From the NCBI GenBank assembly GCA_937915375.1, contig CALDMO010000012.1:1-64000 (forward strand): a stretch of DNA of 64,000 bases, in the 5' to 3' direction. The DNA comes from an uncultured Marvinbryantia sp. Its GTDB lineage: Bacteria > Bacillota > Clostridia > Lachnospirales > Lachnospiraceae. Below, one piece after another: positions 1 to 8,359 of the stretch. The position numbers and the translations under genes are program-made. The number at the start of each line of letters is the position of its first letter. The stretch's first letter is position 1. Under the pieces are notes generated by a model. That model made no database searches, had not been told where the DNA came from, and saw only the letters and a program-made list of their open reading frames with translations.

Positions 1-53
1 AGAGCACTTGACTTTTAATCAAGTTGTCCGGGGTTCGAATCCCCGATGCTTCA
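1..53 (+). tRNA. tRNA-Lys(TTT), 5'-truncated by window edge
   Basis: The anticodon arm CTTGA-CTTTTAA-TCAAG gives anticodon TTT (Lys). It is followed by a variable loop, a T arm CGGGG-TTCGAAT-CCCCG and the acceptor 3' strand ending in discriminator A at 53. The 5' acceptor and most of the D arm lie before the window. CCA is not encoded. Confidence 0.93.
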
Positions 54-57
54 TGGT

Positions 58-95
58 AAGCTGTAAGGTAATCTTTTACTTTACAGCTTTTTATT
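58..95 (+). terminator. Rho-independent terminator of tRNA-Lys
   Basis: AAGCTGTAA (58-66) pairs with TTACAGCTT (81-89) and is followed by a T-rich run. It lies directly behind the tRNA. Confidence 0.75.
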
Positions 96-194
96 TTACA
101 AAAATCTATTACACGGATTTCTTACATTAACAGATCTGTGGTGTTTTCCACAAGGATGCTATAAATGAAGCCTCTTATCAACAGAAGATTGATG

Positions 195-218
195 TTTCCA
201 CAGCGTACGCTGTGGAAA
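195..218. repeat. 24-bp perfect palindrome of unknown role
   Basis: Each half-site TTTCCACAGCGT is followed directly by its exact reverse complement, with no spacer. No T-run follows on either strand, so a terminator is unlikely. A related TTTTCCACA occurs about 60 bp upstream. It lies in the 54-460 gene-free stretch, which otherwise holds two hairpins and the pst promoter region. It could be an operator or a cruciform or recombination site. Confidence 0.6.
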
Positions 219-232
219 AAGTCTCTATAAAA

Positions 233-288
233 AGCTCTTTTCTGAGAAAAAGATGAAAATCTGATATTCTGAAAAGAGTTTTTTTATT
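233..288 (+). terminator. Hairpin with T-run upstream of pst operon
   Basis: CTCTTTTC (235-242) pairs with GAAAAGAG (271-278), then a run of seven T. It lies upstream of the pst PhoP box and would insulate the operon from readthrough or end a short upstream transcript. Confidence 0.6.
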
Positions 289-306
289 TTATTCGAGATT
301 ATAAAC

Positions 307-374
307 TTACAAAAAACTTACCTGCATTTTACAAAAGAATGGTATTAAACTTTACATTTGATTGTTAATATACT
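307..374 (+). promoter_or_regulatory. PhoP-box array and promoter of pst operon
   Basis: TTACA-type elements begin at 307 (TTACA), 318 (TTACC), 329 (TTACA) and 352 (TTACA). The first three are spaced exactly 11 bp apart and the fourth about two turns further on. Direct repeats of TTTACA-like hexamers at 11-bp phasing are the known PhoP-box pattern of Bacillota phosphate genes. A TATACT at 369-374 can serve as -10 with no canonical -35, as expected for an activated promoter. Confidence 0.75.
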
Positions 375-460
375 CCATGTCAGGACGAGATAGGTAAAAA
401 GAAAACGAAGTGTAACTGGTAAATGTCCTGAAAACTTGTATAAAAGAGGAGAATAAGAAA

Positions 461-1324
461 ATGAAAAAAATGACAGGTATGATAGCAGCAGTAGCAATGG
501 CAGCATGTACAGCAGTAGCTCCGGTAATGGCAGAGGATCTGAGCGACACTGCAATTTCTGTAATTTCTCGTGAAGATGGTTCTGGAACAAGAGGCGCTTT
601 TATTGAGCTGTTTGGTGTAGAGGAAAAAGATGAAGAAGGCAACAAAGTCGATAATACGACTGTAGATGCAAATATTACGAACAATACAGCAGTTATGATG
701 TCTACTGTAGCAGGTAATACCGCTTCTATCGGATATGTATCTCTTGGATCTTTAAATGATACAGTGAAAGCTGTGAAAATTGATGGTGCGGAGGCTACAG
801 CAGAAAATATCAAAAATGGAGAATATAAAGTATCCAGACCGTTTATGATCGCAACAAAAGAGGATGTAAGCGAAGCAGCACAGGATTTTATCAATTATAT
901 TTTGAGTGAAGAAGGTCAGAAGGTTGTAGAAGAAAGCGGATATATTGCGCTTGATGACGTAACAGCGTATGAAGGCAGCGGCGCAGAAGGTAAAGTAGTA
1001 GTTGCAGGTTCTTCTTCTGTAACACCGGTTATGGAGAAATTAAAAGAGGCTTATGAGACAGTAAATGAAGGCGCAGAGATTGAAATTCAGACAAGTGATT
1101 CAACAACTGGCATGACATCTGCGATTGACGGCATCTGCGACATTGGTATGGCATCCAGAGAGGTTAAGGATGAAGAACTGGAAGCAGGTCTGACTGCAAC
1201 ACAGATTGCAATTGATGGTATTGCAGTAATCGTAAATAATGATAACCCAATTGAAGATATGACAACTGAGCAGGTAAAGAGTGTTTATGTTGGTGAAACA
1301 ACTACTTGGGGCGAACTTCAGTAA
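461..1324 (+). CDS. pstS: Phosphate ABC transporter substrate-binding protein PstS (circularly permuted)
   Basis: This is the extracytoplasmic phosphate-binding protein of the Pst system. An N-terminal signal sequence is clear. It may be cut after VMA at residue 24, or lipidated at Cys16 (MAAC), since both signals are present. The segments that bind phosphate in PstS are here but in swapped order: SREDGSGTRGAF (36-47) and IGYVSLG (90-96) come first, while AGSSSVTPV (182-190) and DIGMASRE (227-234), normally N-terminal, come last. The protein ends at TTWGEL, where an ordinary PstS passes into its second half. At 287 aa the length is normal, so this is a permutation and not a truncation. First gene of pstSCAB-phoU behind a PhoP box. 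RBS AGAGGAG. The function is secure from context and motifs. Confidence 0.93.
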   Translation: MKKMTGMIAAVAMAACTAVAPVMAEDLSDTAISVISREDGSGTRGAFIELFGVEEKDEEGNKVDNTTVDANITNNTAVMMSTVAGNTASIGYVSLGSLNDTVKAVKIDGAEATAENIKNGEYKVSRPFMIATKEDVSEAAQDFINYILSEEGQKVVEESGYIALDDVTAYEGSGAEGKVVVAGSSSVTPVMEKLKEAYETVNEGAEIEIQTSDSTTGMTSAIDGICDIGMASREVKDEELEAGLTATQIAIDGIAVIVNNDNPIEDMTTEQVKSVYVGETTTWGELQ

Positions 1325-1336
1325 GGGTTATAGTTC

Positions 1337-2224
1337 ATGAAAAAAATAGTTCAAAGCATCAAGGAAAATTTTAATAAAGAAAAACTTATGCAGGCGGTGT
1401 TTTTTACAGCCGCCTGTGTATCTATTTTATCAGTAGTATTGATTTGTGCATTTCTTTTTGCAAACGGCGTTCCGGCGATGGCGAAAATAGGGGTGTTTGA
1501 TTTTCTTTTGGGAACATCATGGAAACCTGGAAATGATATTTATGGAATTTTGCCAATGATTCTCGGCAGTATTTATGTAACAGCCGGAGCAATTGTAATC
1601 GGTGTTCCAATCGGACTTTTAACAGCAGTTTTTATGGCAGAATATTGTCCGAAAAAAATTTATAAACCACTGAAAGCAGCGACAGAACTTCTGGCAGGAA
1701 TTCCTTCGATCGTATATGGATTTTTTGGATTAATCGTGCTGGTACCGCTGATTCGCAGCATTGATCCGAAAAATACGGATGGAAACAGTATCTTGACATC
1801 TGCTATTCTGCTGGCGATGATGATTTTACCGACAATTATCGGTGTAACAGAATCGGCAATTCGTACCGTGCCGCGTCACTATTACGAAGGTTCGTTGGCG
1901 CTAGGTGCGACAAAAGAGCGCAGTATTTTTATGGTAACACTTCCGGCAGCAAAATCGGGAATTATGGCTGCAGTAGTGCTCGGTATAGGCCGTGCGATTG
2001 GTGAAACAATGGCGGTAATGATGGTAGCTGGAAATCAGCCGCGTATGCCGAAAGGATTACTTCAGGGAGTGCGTACGCTAACGACAAATATTGTTATGGA
2101 CATGGGATATGCATCGGGGCTTCACAGGGAGGCATTGATTGCTACTGCAGTTGTATTATTTGTTTTTATTTTGATTATTAATTTTACGGTCGCATGTCTA
2201 AAACGTAAGATCACGCATGAATAA
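1337..2224 (+). CDS. pstC: Phosphate ABC transporter permease PstC
   Basis: Integral membrane subunit of the Pst phosphate importer, 295 aa with about six transmembrane helices; the first is at roughly residues 17-42 after a short basic N-terminus. The inner-membrane EAA loop is visible as EGSLALGATKERSIF followed by PAAKSGI, and the ELLAGIPSIVYGFFGL segment is typical of PstC/PstA. It starts 12 bp after pstS and is followed 14 bp later by pstA, consistent with one transcript. It would pair with PstA to form the channel energised by PstB. Confidence 0.96.
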   Translation: MKKIVQSIKENFNKEKLMQAVFFTAACVSILSVVLICAFLFANGVPAMAKIGVFDFLLGTSWKPGNDIYGILPMILGSIYVTAGAIVIGVPIGLLTAVFMAEYCPKKIYKPLKAATELLAGIPSIVYGFFGLIVLVPLIRSIDPKNTDGNSILTSAILLAMMILPTIIGVTESAIRTVPRHYYEGSLALGATKERSIFMVTLPAAKSGIMAAVVLGIGRAIGETMAVMMVAGNQPRMPKGLLQGVRTLTTNIVMDMGYASGLHREALIATAVVLFVFILIINFTVACLKRKITHE

Positions 2225-2238
2225 AGAAAGGATTTTTC

Positions 2239-3102
2239 ATGAAAACTGGAAACAGAAAACTTTCTGTGAAATTGAAAGAATATAGTAAACATCCGGGATC
2301 AATGCTTTTGATGTTTTTAGTGATATTGTCGGCAGTAGTTACATTTATAGTATTATTATTTCTGATCGCGTATATTTTATTTAATGGCGTACCGCAGTTA
2401 AAACCGTCATTGTTTTCTTTGGAATATAATTCTGAAAATGTATCTATGCTGCCATCTATCATTAACACTTTGATTATGACAGTGATTGCTTTAGCAATTT
2501 CTGTTCCTTTGGGAATTTTTACGGCAATTTATCTGGTGGAATATGCAAAACGTGGAAATAAGTTTGTGACAGTTATTCGTTTGACAACGGAAACACTGTC
2601 GGGAATTCCTTCGATCGTATATGGTCTTTTCGGAATGCTGTTTTTTGTGACGGCTCTGAAATGGGGGTTATCTATTCTGGCGGGTGCGTTTACACTGTCA
2701 ATTATGATTTTACCGTTGGTTATGAGAACAACGGAGGAAGCCTTAAAATCCGTACCGGATTCTTTTCGAGAGGGAAGTTTCGGATTAGGTGCGGGAAAAT
2801 TGCGTACAGTGTTTCGAATTGTACTTCCGTCAGCAGTTCCTGGTATTCTGGCAGGTGTAATTCTGGCGGTTGGACGAATTGTTGGAGAGACAGCTGCTTT
2901 GATCTATACTTCTGGAACGGTAGCTGATATACCGGACAGTGTATTCGGATCTGGAAGAACACTGGCAGTACATATGTATAATCTGTCCAGTGAGGGGCTT
3001 CATGTGGAAGAATCTTATGCTACAGCAGTTGTTCTGTTGATATTTGTTGTTGGAATCAATACTTTGTCTGGATTTGCGGCAAAGAAACTGGCAGCGAAAT
3101 AG
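2239..3102 (+). CDS. pstA: Phosphate ABC transporter permease PstA
   Basis: Second membrane subunit of the Pst importer, 287 aa, about six helices. ETLSGIPSIVYGLFGM matches the paired segment in PstC, and the EAA loop REGSFGLGAGKLRTVF ends in PSAVPGI. The RBS AAAGGA lies upstream of the ATG. Position between pstC and pstB is the standard order. Confidence 0.96.
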   Translation: MKTGNRKLSVKLKEYSKHPGSMLLMFLVILSAVVTFIVLLFLIAYILFNGVPQLKPSLFSLEYNSENVSMLPSIINTLIMTVIALAISVPLGIFTAIYLVEYAKRGNKFVTVIRLTTETLSGIPSIVYGLFGMLFFVTALKWGLSILAGAFTLSIMILPLVMRTTEEALKSVPDSFREGSFGLGAGKLRTVFRIVLPSAVPGILAGVILAVGRIVGETAALIYTSGTVADIPDSVFGSGRTLAVHMYNLSSEGLHVEESYATAVVLLIFVVGINTLSGFAAKKLAAK

Positions 3103-3126
3103 CCGGATAAAGAGAGGACATATAGG

Positions 3127-3876
3127 ATGAGCAAAATTGAGATCAAAAATTTGGATTTGTACTATTCAGATTTTAAAGCATTGAAAAATGTAAATATGAA
3201 TATTGAGGCAAATAAGATTACAGCATTTATCGGACCTTCGGGATGCGGAAAATCTACATTATTGAAATCTTTAAATCGTATGAATGATTTGGTAGAGGGG
3301 TGTCGGATTGAGGGAGATATTTTGTTGGACGGTGAGGATATTTTTGGAGATATGGATGTAAATCTGCTGCGCAGACGCGTGGGTATGGTGTTTCAGAAAC
3401 CAAATCCATTTCCAATGAGTATTTATGATAATATTGCTTATGGACCGCGCACACACGGTATACGTTCTAAATCAAAGCTGGATGATATTGTGGAAAAATC
3501 CCTGCGTGATGCGGCAATCTGGGAGGAAACAAAGGATCGTTTGAAAACAAGCGCTTTGGGAATGTCCGGCGGTCAGCAGCAGCGTCTTTGTATTGCGCGC
3601 GCATTAGCAGTGCAGCCGGAAGTGCTTTTGATGGATGAACCGACAAGTGCGCTTGATCCAATTTCTACGTCTAAGATTGAGGATCTTGCAATGGAGCTGA
3701 AAAAGGCTTATACGATCGTAATTGTTACGCATAATATGCAGCAGGCGGTGCGAATTTCTGATAACACGGCTTTTTTTCTGTTGGGTGAGATGGTAGAGTA
3801 TGGAAATACACAGAAGCTGTTTGCAAAACCGGCAGATAAGCGTACCGAGGACTATATTACAGGGAGATTTGGCTGA
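3127..3876 (+). CDS. pstB: Phosphate ABC transporter ATPase PstB
   Basis: Cytoplasmic ATPase that powers phosphate import, 249 aa, the family's usual length. Walker A GPSGCGKST is at residues 36-44, the signature MSGGQQQR begins at 146, and Walker B LLMDEPTSALDP follows, then the switch histidine in IVTHNMQQA. The RMNDL motif after Walker A is typical of PstB over other ABC ATPases. The stop is followed after one base by the phoU start, so translational coupling is likely. Confidence 0.97.
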   Translation: MSKIEIKNLDLYYSDFKALKNVNMNIEANKITAFIGPSGCGKSTLLKSLNRMNDLVEGCRIEGDILLDGEDIFGDMDVNLLRRRVGMVFQKPNPFPMSIYDNIAYGPRTHGIRSKSKLDDIVEKSLRDAAIWEETKDRLKTSALGMSGGQQQRLCIARALAVQPEVLLMDEPTSALDPISTSKIEDLAMELKKAYTIVIVTHNMQQAVRISDNTAFFLLGEMVEYGNTQKLFAKPADKRTEDYITGRFG

Positions 3877-3877
3877 T

Positions 3878-4531
3878 ATGAGAGATTTTTATGATAAACA
3901 ACTAGAAAAGCTGAATAATTATCTTGAGGAAATGGGAACGCTGATTGAACATGCCATTCAGGAATCAATTTCTGCTCTTATGAAACAAGATAAGGAAGAA
4001 GCGGAAAAAACAATTCGCTATGATAGTGAGATTAATAATAAAGAGCGTGAGATAGAAAATCTCTGTATGAGTCTACTACTCTCTCAGCAGCCGGTAGCAA
4101 CTGATTTGCGCATGGTTTCCGCAGCGCTTAAGATGGTAACGGATATGGAACGTATTGGTGATCATGCAGCTGATATTGCGGAGTTAACTTTACTGTTGGC
4201 AGAAAATGGTGTACCGACAGATTTGTCTGAGATTGAAAAAATGGCGAAAGAGACGACCTACATGGTAAAGGAAAGTGTAGATGCGTATATTCAGCGTGAT
4301 ACGAACAAGGCTTCCCAGGTAATTAAGTATGATGATGTGGTGGATGATTATTTTGTGAAGATCCGCAAAATGATTATTAAGAGAATTAATGAAAATATCC
4401 AGGATGGTGAGCAGGCAGCAGATATATTAATGATTGCAAAATATCTGGAACGGATCGGCGATCATGCAACGAATATTGCGGAGTGGGTATTGTTTTATAT
4501 TACCGGAGAGCATCTGGAAGAAACGGTATAG
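3878..4531 (+). CDS. phoU: Phosphate transport regulator PhoU
   Basis: Negative regulator linking the Pst transporter to the PhoR kinase, 217 aa. It has two copies of the three-helix PhoU motif, marked by MERIGDHAADIAE and LERIGDHATNIAEW, whose acidic residues bind metal in known PhoU structures. The ATG at 3878 was chosen because AGGGAG precedes it and the product then starts MRDFYDKQL, as in homologues; a longer reading into pstB is not credible. Last gene of the pst operon. Confidence 0.95.
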   Translation: MRDFYDKQLEKLNNYLEEMGTLIEHAIQESISALMKQDKEEAEKTIRYDSEINNKEREIENLCMSLLLSQQPVATDLRMVSAALKMVTDMERIGDHAADIAELTLLLAENGVPTDLSEIEKMAKETTYMVKESVDAYIQRDTNKASQVIKYDDVVDDYFVKIRKMIIKRINENIQDGEQAADILMIAKYLERIGDHATNIAEWVLFYITGEHLEETV

Positions 4532-4557
4532 AAAATCTTAGGGGAATATAGTTTAAT

Positions 4558-4601
4558 GAAAGAGCGGCTCTGTCGGTGAAAACTGATAGAACCGCTCTTT
4601 C
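4558..4601 (+). terminator. Hairpin after phoU
   Basis: GAAAGAGCGG (4558-4567) pairs with CCGCTCTTTC (4592-4601) and the stem extends imperfectly inward. There is only a weak T-run, and the next promoter's -35 starts two bases later. Confidence 0.6.
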
Positions 4602-4602
4602 G

Positions 4603-4631
4603 TTGACAAAGAATATGGTTTTTTTTATAAT
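4603..4631 (+). promoter_or_regulatory. Consensus sigma-A promoter for GH3 gene
   Basis: TTGACA (4603-4608), a 17-bp spacer and TATAAT (4626-4631) match consensus exactly. The gene starts 41 bp further on with GGAGGG as RBS. Confidence 0.9.
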
Positions 4632-4672
4632 TTTATTTATAAAGTGAACATAAGTAGCGGAGGGATTACAAA

Positions 4673-6895
4673 ATGGAAAAAGAAGTGCAGTACAAAATTT
4701 ACAAAAATCCAGGCGGACCGGATATTGGAACAGTGGATGCTAAGGTTTTGGAAGTAGATGGAAAGTATTTCAAGGATCTAGCAGGAACGGGCGAGCTGCT
4801 CCCATATGAGGACTGGCGGTTGGATGCGCAGACGAGAGCGGAAGATTTAGCAAAGAGACTTTCGGTAGAAGAAATTGCCGGATTGATGATGTATTCTTCC
4901 CACCAGATGGTGCCTTTTGTACAGGAAGGTCCATTTGGAGCAACCTATGATGGAAAACCATTTCCGGAAAGCGGTAAAGAAAAATGGGCTTTGACTGATC
5001 AGCAGAAGAAATTTCTGGAAGAAGATCATGTGCGTCATGTTTTAGTAATGGGACAGGAAAATGCGGAGATTGCTGCGAAGTGGAATAATCAGATGCAGTA
5101 TTTTGTAGAGCGGCAGCCGTGGGGGATTCCGATTAATTTTTCCAGCGATCCGCGCCATGGGGCTGGTTCAGTATCGGCAGAGTTTAAGAGTACGGCGGAA
5201 GACGTATCAAAGTGGCCGGAAGGAATGGGCGTTTCTGCAACATTTGATGTGGATATCTGCAGACAGATGGGAGAGGCGATTTCCAAAGAGTATCGTGCGC
5301 TTGGTATCACGACGGCGCTTTCCCCACAGATTGACTTGGCGACAGAGCCGCGTTGGATGCGTTTTGAGGATACATTCGGAACACATCCGGATATGGTAGC
5401 GGATATGGCAAAGATGTATTGTGATACGCTGCAGACTACGGAAGATTCTGTGGATGGTTGGGGAGTAAATAGTGTCTGTGCGATGGCGAAGCATTGGCCG
5501 GGCGGCGGCCCATGTGAGGGAGGACGCGATGCGCACTACGCGTTTGGAAAATATGCAGTATATCAGGGAGAAAATTTTGCGGATCATCTGAAACCGTTTG
5601 TGAACGGTGCATTTCAGCTGGATGGTCCGACCAGATGCGCGTCAGCGATCATGCCGTACTATACGGTTTCTTGGAATATTGATCAGAAAGATCATAAAAA
5701 TGTCGGAAATTCATATAGCCATTATTTAATCAATGATCTGCTGCGTGAAAAGTATGGCTATGATGGTGTAGTATGTACAGATTGGGGAATCACAGGAGAT
5801 CCTGATCCAAAGCTCGATTCGTTTGGAAGCAGATGTTTCGGTGTAGAAAATTTGACGGTGGAGGAACGCCATTTTCTGGCCATTGAAAACGGCGTTGATC
5901 AGTTCGGTGGAAATTCTGATAAGGAACCGATTATAAAGGCATATCAGATAGGATGTGAAAAATACGGAGAACAGGCAATGCGTGCACGGATGGAGATTTC
6001 TGCAGTCCGTCTGTTGAGAAGTATGTTTCGTTGTGGATTGTTTGAAAATCCGTATCTGGATCCGCAAGAGAGTATGCGGATAGTTGGAAATAAGGAACTG
6101 TGTGAAGCCGGGTATCAGGCACAGCTGAAATCAGTGGTACTGTTGAAAAATAAAAATGTGCTGCCGATTCAGGAAAAGAAAAAAGTGTATATTCCAAATC
6201 GAAAGATTAAGTCGCGCAAGAATTTCTTCCGTGGTATGGATCCGGAAAAAGAAGTAGTTACGATGCCGGATGATCTGCTGGACGGATATTATGAGCGCAC
6301 GGAAAAAGCGGCGGATGCTGATTTTGCGTTGATTTTTATTGAAAGCCCACTGTCTGACGGGTTTTCAGCAGAAGATGAACAGGCAGGCGGCAGCGGATAT
6401 GTTCCTGTTTCTTTGCAGTATCGCCCGTATAGAGCGGACACGGCACGTGAAAAGAGTGTGGCTGGCGGAGATTTCAGGGACAAATCTGATAATCGCAGCT
6501 ATCGGGGCAAGGTGGGAACGGCAGCCAATGAATCGGATTTGGATTTAATACTCGATGCGAAAAAGACAATGGGTGAAAAGCCGGTGATCGTCTGTATGCG
6601 TATGCATAATGCGGCAGTTATGGCAGAATTTGAACCGTATGCGGATGCGATATTGATTGATTTCGGTGTACAGAAGCAGGCAATTCTTGATATAGTTAGC
6701 GGAAAAGCGGAGCCGTCCGGGCTTCTGCCGATACAATTTCCGGCTAATATGGAGACAGTAGAGGCGCATTGTGAGGATAAACCGTTTGATATGGAGCCAT
6801 ATGTGGATGAACAGGGACATGCGTATGATTTTGCGTTCGGTATGAACTGGAATGGTGTGATTACAGATGAGAGAATACAGAAATATCGGAAATAA
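4673..6895 (+). CDS. Glycoside hydrolase family 3 protein (beta-glucosidase-like)
   Basis: Probable intracellular exo-glycosidase, 740 aa, with no signal peptide. The N-terminal TIM-barrel domain of GH3 is recognised by LSVEEIAGLMMYSSHQ near residue 65, NFSSDPRHG, AMAKHWPGGGP and GYDGVVCTDWG. The Asp of TDW (residue 370) sits where the GH3 catalytic nucleophile is found. The C-terminal alpha/beta sandwich follows (KSVVLLKNKNVLPI), and the protein stops without an obvious fibronectin-III domain. It is transcribed alone from a consensus promoter and ends at a hairpin. Substrate cannot be read from the sequence; beta-glucoside or xyloside are possible. Confidence 0.88.
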   Translation: MEKEVQYKIYKNPGGPDIGTVDAKVLEVDGKYFKDLAGTGELLPYEDWRLDAQTRAEDLAKRLSVEEIAGLMMYSSHQMVPFVQEGPFGATYDGKPFPESGKEKWALTDQQKKFLEEDHVRHVLVMGQENAEIAAKWNNQMQYFVERQPWGIPINFSSDPRHGAGSVSAEFKSTAEDVSKWPEGMGVSATFDVDICRQMGEAISKEYRALGITTALSPQIDLATEPRWMRFEDTFGTHPDMVADMAKMYCDTLQTTEDSVDGWGVNSVCAMAKHWPGGGPCEGGRDAHYAFGKYAVYQGENFADHLKPFVNGAFQLDGPTRCASAIMPYYTVSWNIDQKDHKNVGNSYSHYLINDLLREKYGYDGVVCTDWGITGDPDPKLDSFGSRCFGVENLTVEERHFLAIENGVDQFGGNSDKEPIIKAYQIGCEKYGEQAMRARMEISAVRLLRSMFRCGLFENPYLDPQESMRIVGNKELCEAGYQAQLKSVVLLKNKNVLPIQEKKKVYIPNRKIKSRKNFFRGMDPEKEVVTMPDDLLDGYYERTEKAADADFALIFIESPLSDGFSAEDEQAGGSGYVPVSLQYRPYRADTAREKSVAGGDFRDKSDNRSYRGKVGTAANESDLDLILDAKKTMGEKPVIVCMRMHNAAVMAEFEPYADAILIDFGVQKQAILDIVSGKAEPSGLLPIQFPANMETVEAHCEDKPFDMEPYVDEQGHAYDFAFGMNWNGVITDERIQKYRK

Positions 6896-6897
6896 GT

Positions 6898-6950
6898 AAA
6901 AAAGAATGGACTGACGGAAACAAATATTGGTTGTTCCTGTCAGTCCATTC
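6898..6950 (-). terminator. Terminator between GH3 gene and MATE gene
   Basis: GAATGGACTGAC (6904-6915) pairs with GTCAGTCCATTC (6939-6950). The T-run lies on the minus strand (six A at 6898-6903 on the plus strand), so it chiefly ends the minus-strand MATE transcript and may also slow the convergent GH3 transcript. Confidence 0.8.
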
Positions 6951-6958
6951 TAGGTAAT

Positions 6959-8329
6959 TTATGCTGTTTTTTCGTAATCCTTTGTGATATTATTGAGCCA
7001 TTTTTTGCTGCGGTATCTGCGGATCACCCATGGCCATTTTACAAACTCGTCAGTGCAGAGGAGGAAGTAAACAACCAGATGTGGGAGCTTTAAGACAAAT
7101 GCAGCGATAAAACCGAGCGGTACAGCGTAACACCACATATCAATAAGGTCACACTTGAGACCAAACTTGCTGTCGCCGCCTGCACGGAAGATACCGGCGA
7201 TTAAAGTGGTATTGACGGCAGTGCCGAGTACATAGTAGCTGTTAATATAAAGCATGTATTTCAGATAGTGCATGGCCTGTTCTGTTAAGGAGGCATGTTT
7301 TATTACAAATGGTGAAATAAGTAAAACAAAGATTCCGCCGATAATTCCCGCGGCAACAGTCAGCCACAGCAGACGGCTGGCATCTTTTTCTGCACCTTTC
7401 ATATTGCCGCGTCCGATTTCTTTTCCAATCCAGATTGTGGAGGCGCTTCCAAGTGCGAAACAGAAGGTGGTTGCGAAGTTTCGGATGACAACGACGATGG
7501 AATTTGCCGCAACCATGTCGCTGCCCAGGTGACCAAGAATTACGGAGTAGGTCGAAAATGCGACACCCCAAACGAGATCATTTAAAACAGCAGGCATGGA
7601 TAAGTTGATAAAATCTTTAAATAATATTTTGTTGTGGACAAAGATATAGGAAAAACGCATTTTTACATTTTTGGAGCGGGCAGAAACAAACAGACAGCAT
7701 AGGAGCTGAACGGCTCTGGAAATACTTGTTGCAAGAGCGACTCCGGCAACCCCCATCTTCGGAGCGCCGAAGATACCGTAGATAAAAACTGCGTTTAATA
7801 TAACATTTAATCCAAGTGCGAGTGCGTTTAAAGCGGTACTGATACCGACGCGTTCTACACTTCGCAGCGAGGAAAGATAGACCTCCGAAATACTCCAGAA
7901 TACATAGCTGAAGCAGACGATGCGCAAATAGGTGGCTCCGAGTGAAATTAGTTCCGGATCATTTGTAAAAATACACATCAAAGTCGTTGGGAAAAAGAGC
8001 GCCAATCCCAGAAAAGCAGTTGATACCAGAATCGCAAAACGATAGGCAATCCCAGTTGTCAATTCAATTGCATGGACATCTTTTTTACCCCAATACTGTG
8101 CTCCGAGCATGGTAACACCGGTTCCCAGTCCATAGAAAAACATAAACAGGATATGCGCGTATTGTGAAGCCAGGGACACTGCGGAAATTGCGGATTGTCC
8201 GACACTGTTCAGCATAATGACATCAGCCGAATTAACGGCTGCGCTGAGCAGATTTTGGATTACGATTGGCATGGTCAGTTTTACGATCTGACCGAAAAAT
8301 TCTTTTCTTGTGCTGATTACAGATTCCAT
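6959..8329 (-). CDS. MATE family efflux transporter
   Basis: Multidrug/toxin extrusion-type cation antiporter, 456 aa, with about twelve hydrophobic segments in two internally similar halves. The N-terminus KEFFGQIVKLTMPIVIQNLL and the repeated pattern FINLSMPAVLNDLVWG half-way through are typical of MATE proteins, as is MLGAQYWGKKD after the second helix. AGGGG precedes the ATG. It lies 30 bp downstream of a phosphatase gene on the same strand, so the two are probably co-transcribed. Substrate unknown. Confidence 0.92.
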   Translation of the reverse strand: MESVISTRKEFFGQIVKLTMPIVIQNLLSAAVNSADVIMLNSVGQSAISAVSLASQYAHILFMFFYGLGTGVTMLGAQYWGKKDVHAIELTTGIAYRFAILVSTAFLGLALFFPTTLMCIFTNDPELISLGATYLRIVCFSYVFWSISEVYLSSLRSVERVGISTALNALALGLNVILNAVFIYGIFGAPKMGVAGVALATSISRAVQLLCCLFVSARSKNVKMRFSYIFVHNKILFKDFINLSMPAVLNDLVWGVAFSTYSVILGHLGSDMVAANSIVVVIRNFATTFCFALGSASTIWIGKEIGRGNMKGAEKDASRLLWLTVAAGIIGGIFVLLISPFVIKHASLTEQAMHYLKYMLYINSYYVLGTAVNTTLIAGIFRAGGDSKFGLKCDLIDMWCYAVPLGFIAAFVLKLPHLVVYFLLCTDEFVKWPWVIRRYRSKKWLNNITKDYEKTA

Positions 8330-8359
8330 AGGAAATACCCCTGATAAATAAAATGTGTT

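Noticed and set aside
3800..3877. Upstream extension of phoU into pstB
   Set aside because: The extension is out-of-frame pstB sequence; ATG 3878 has an RBS and gives the normal PhoU N-terminus.
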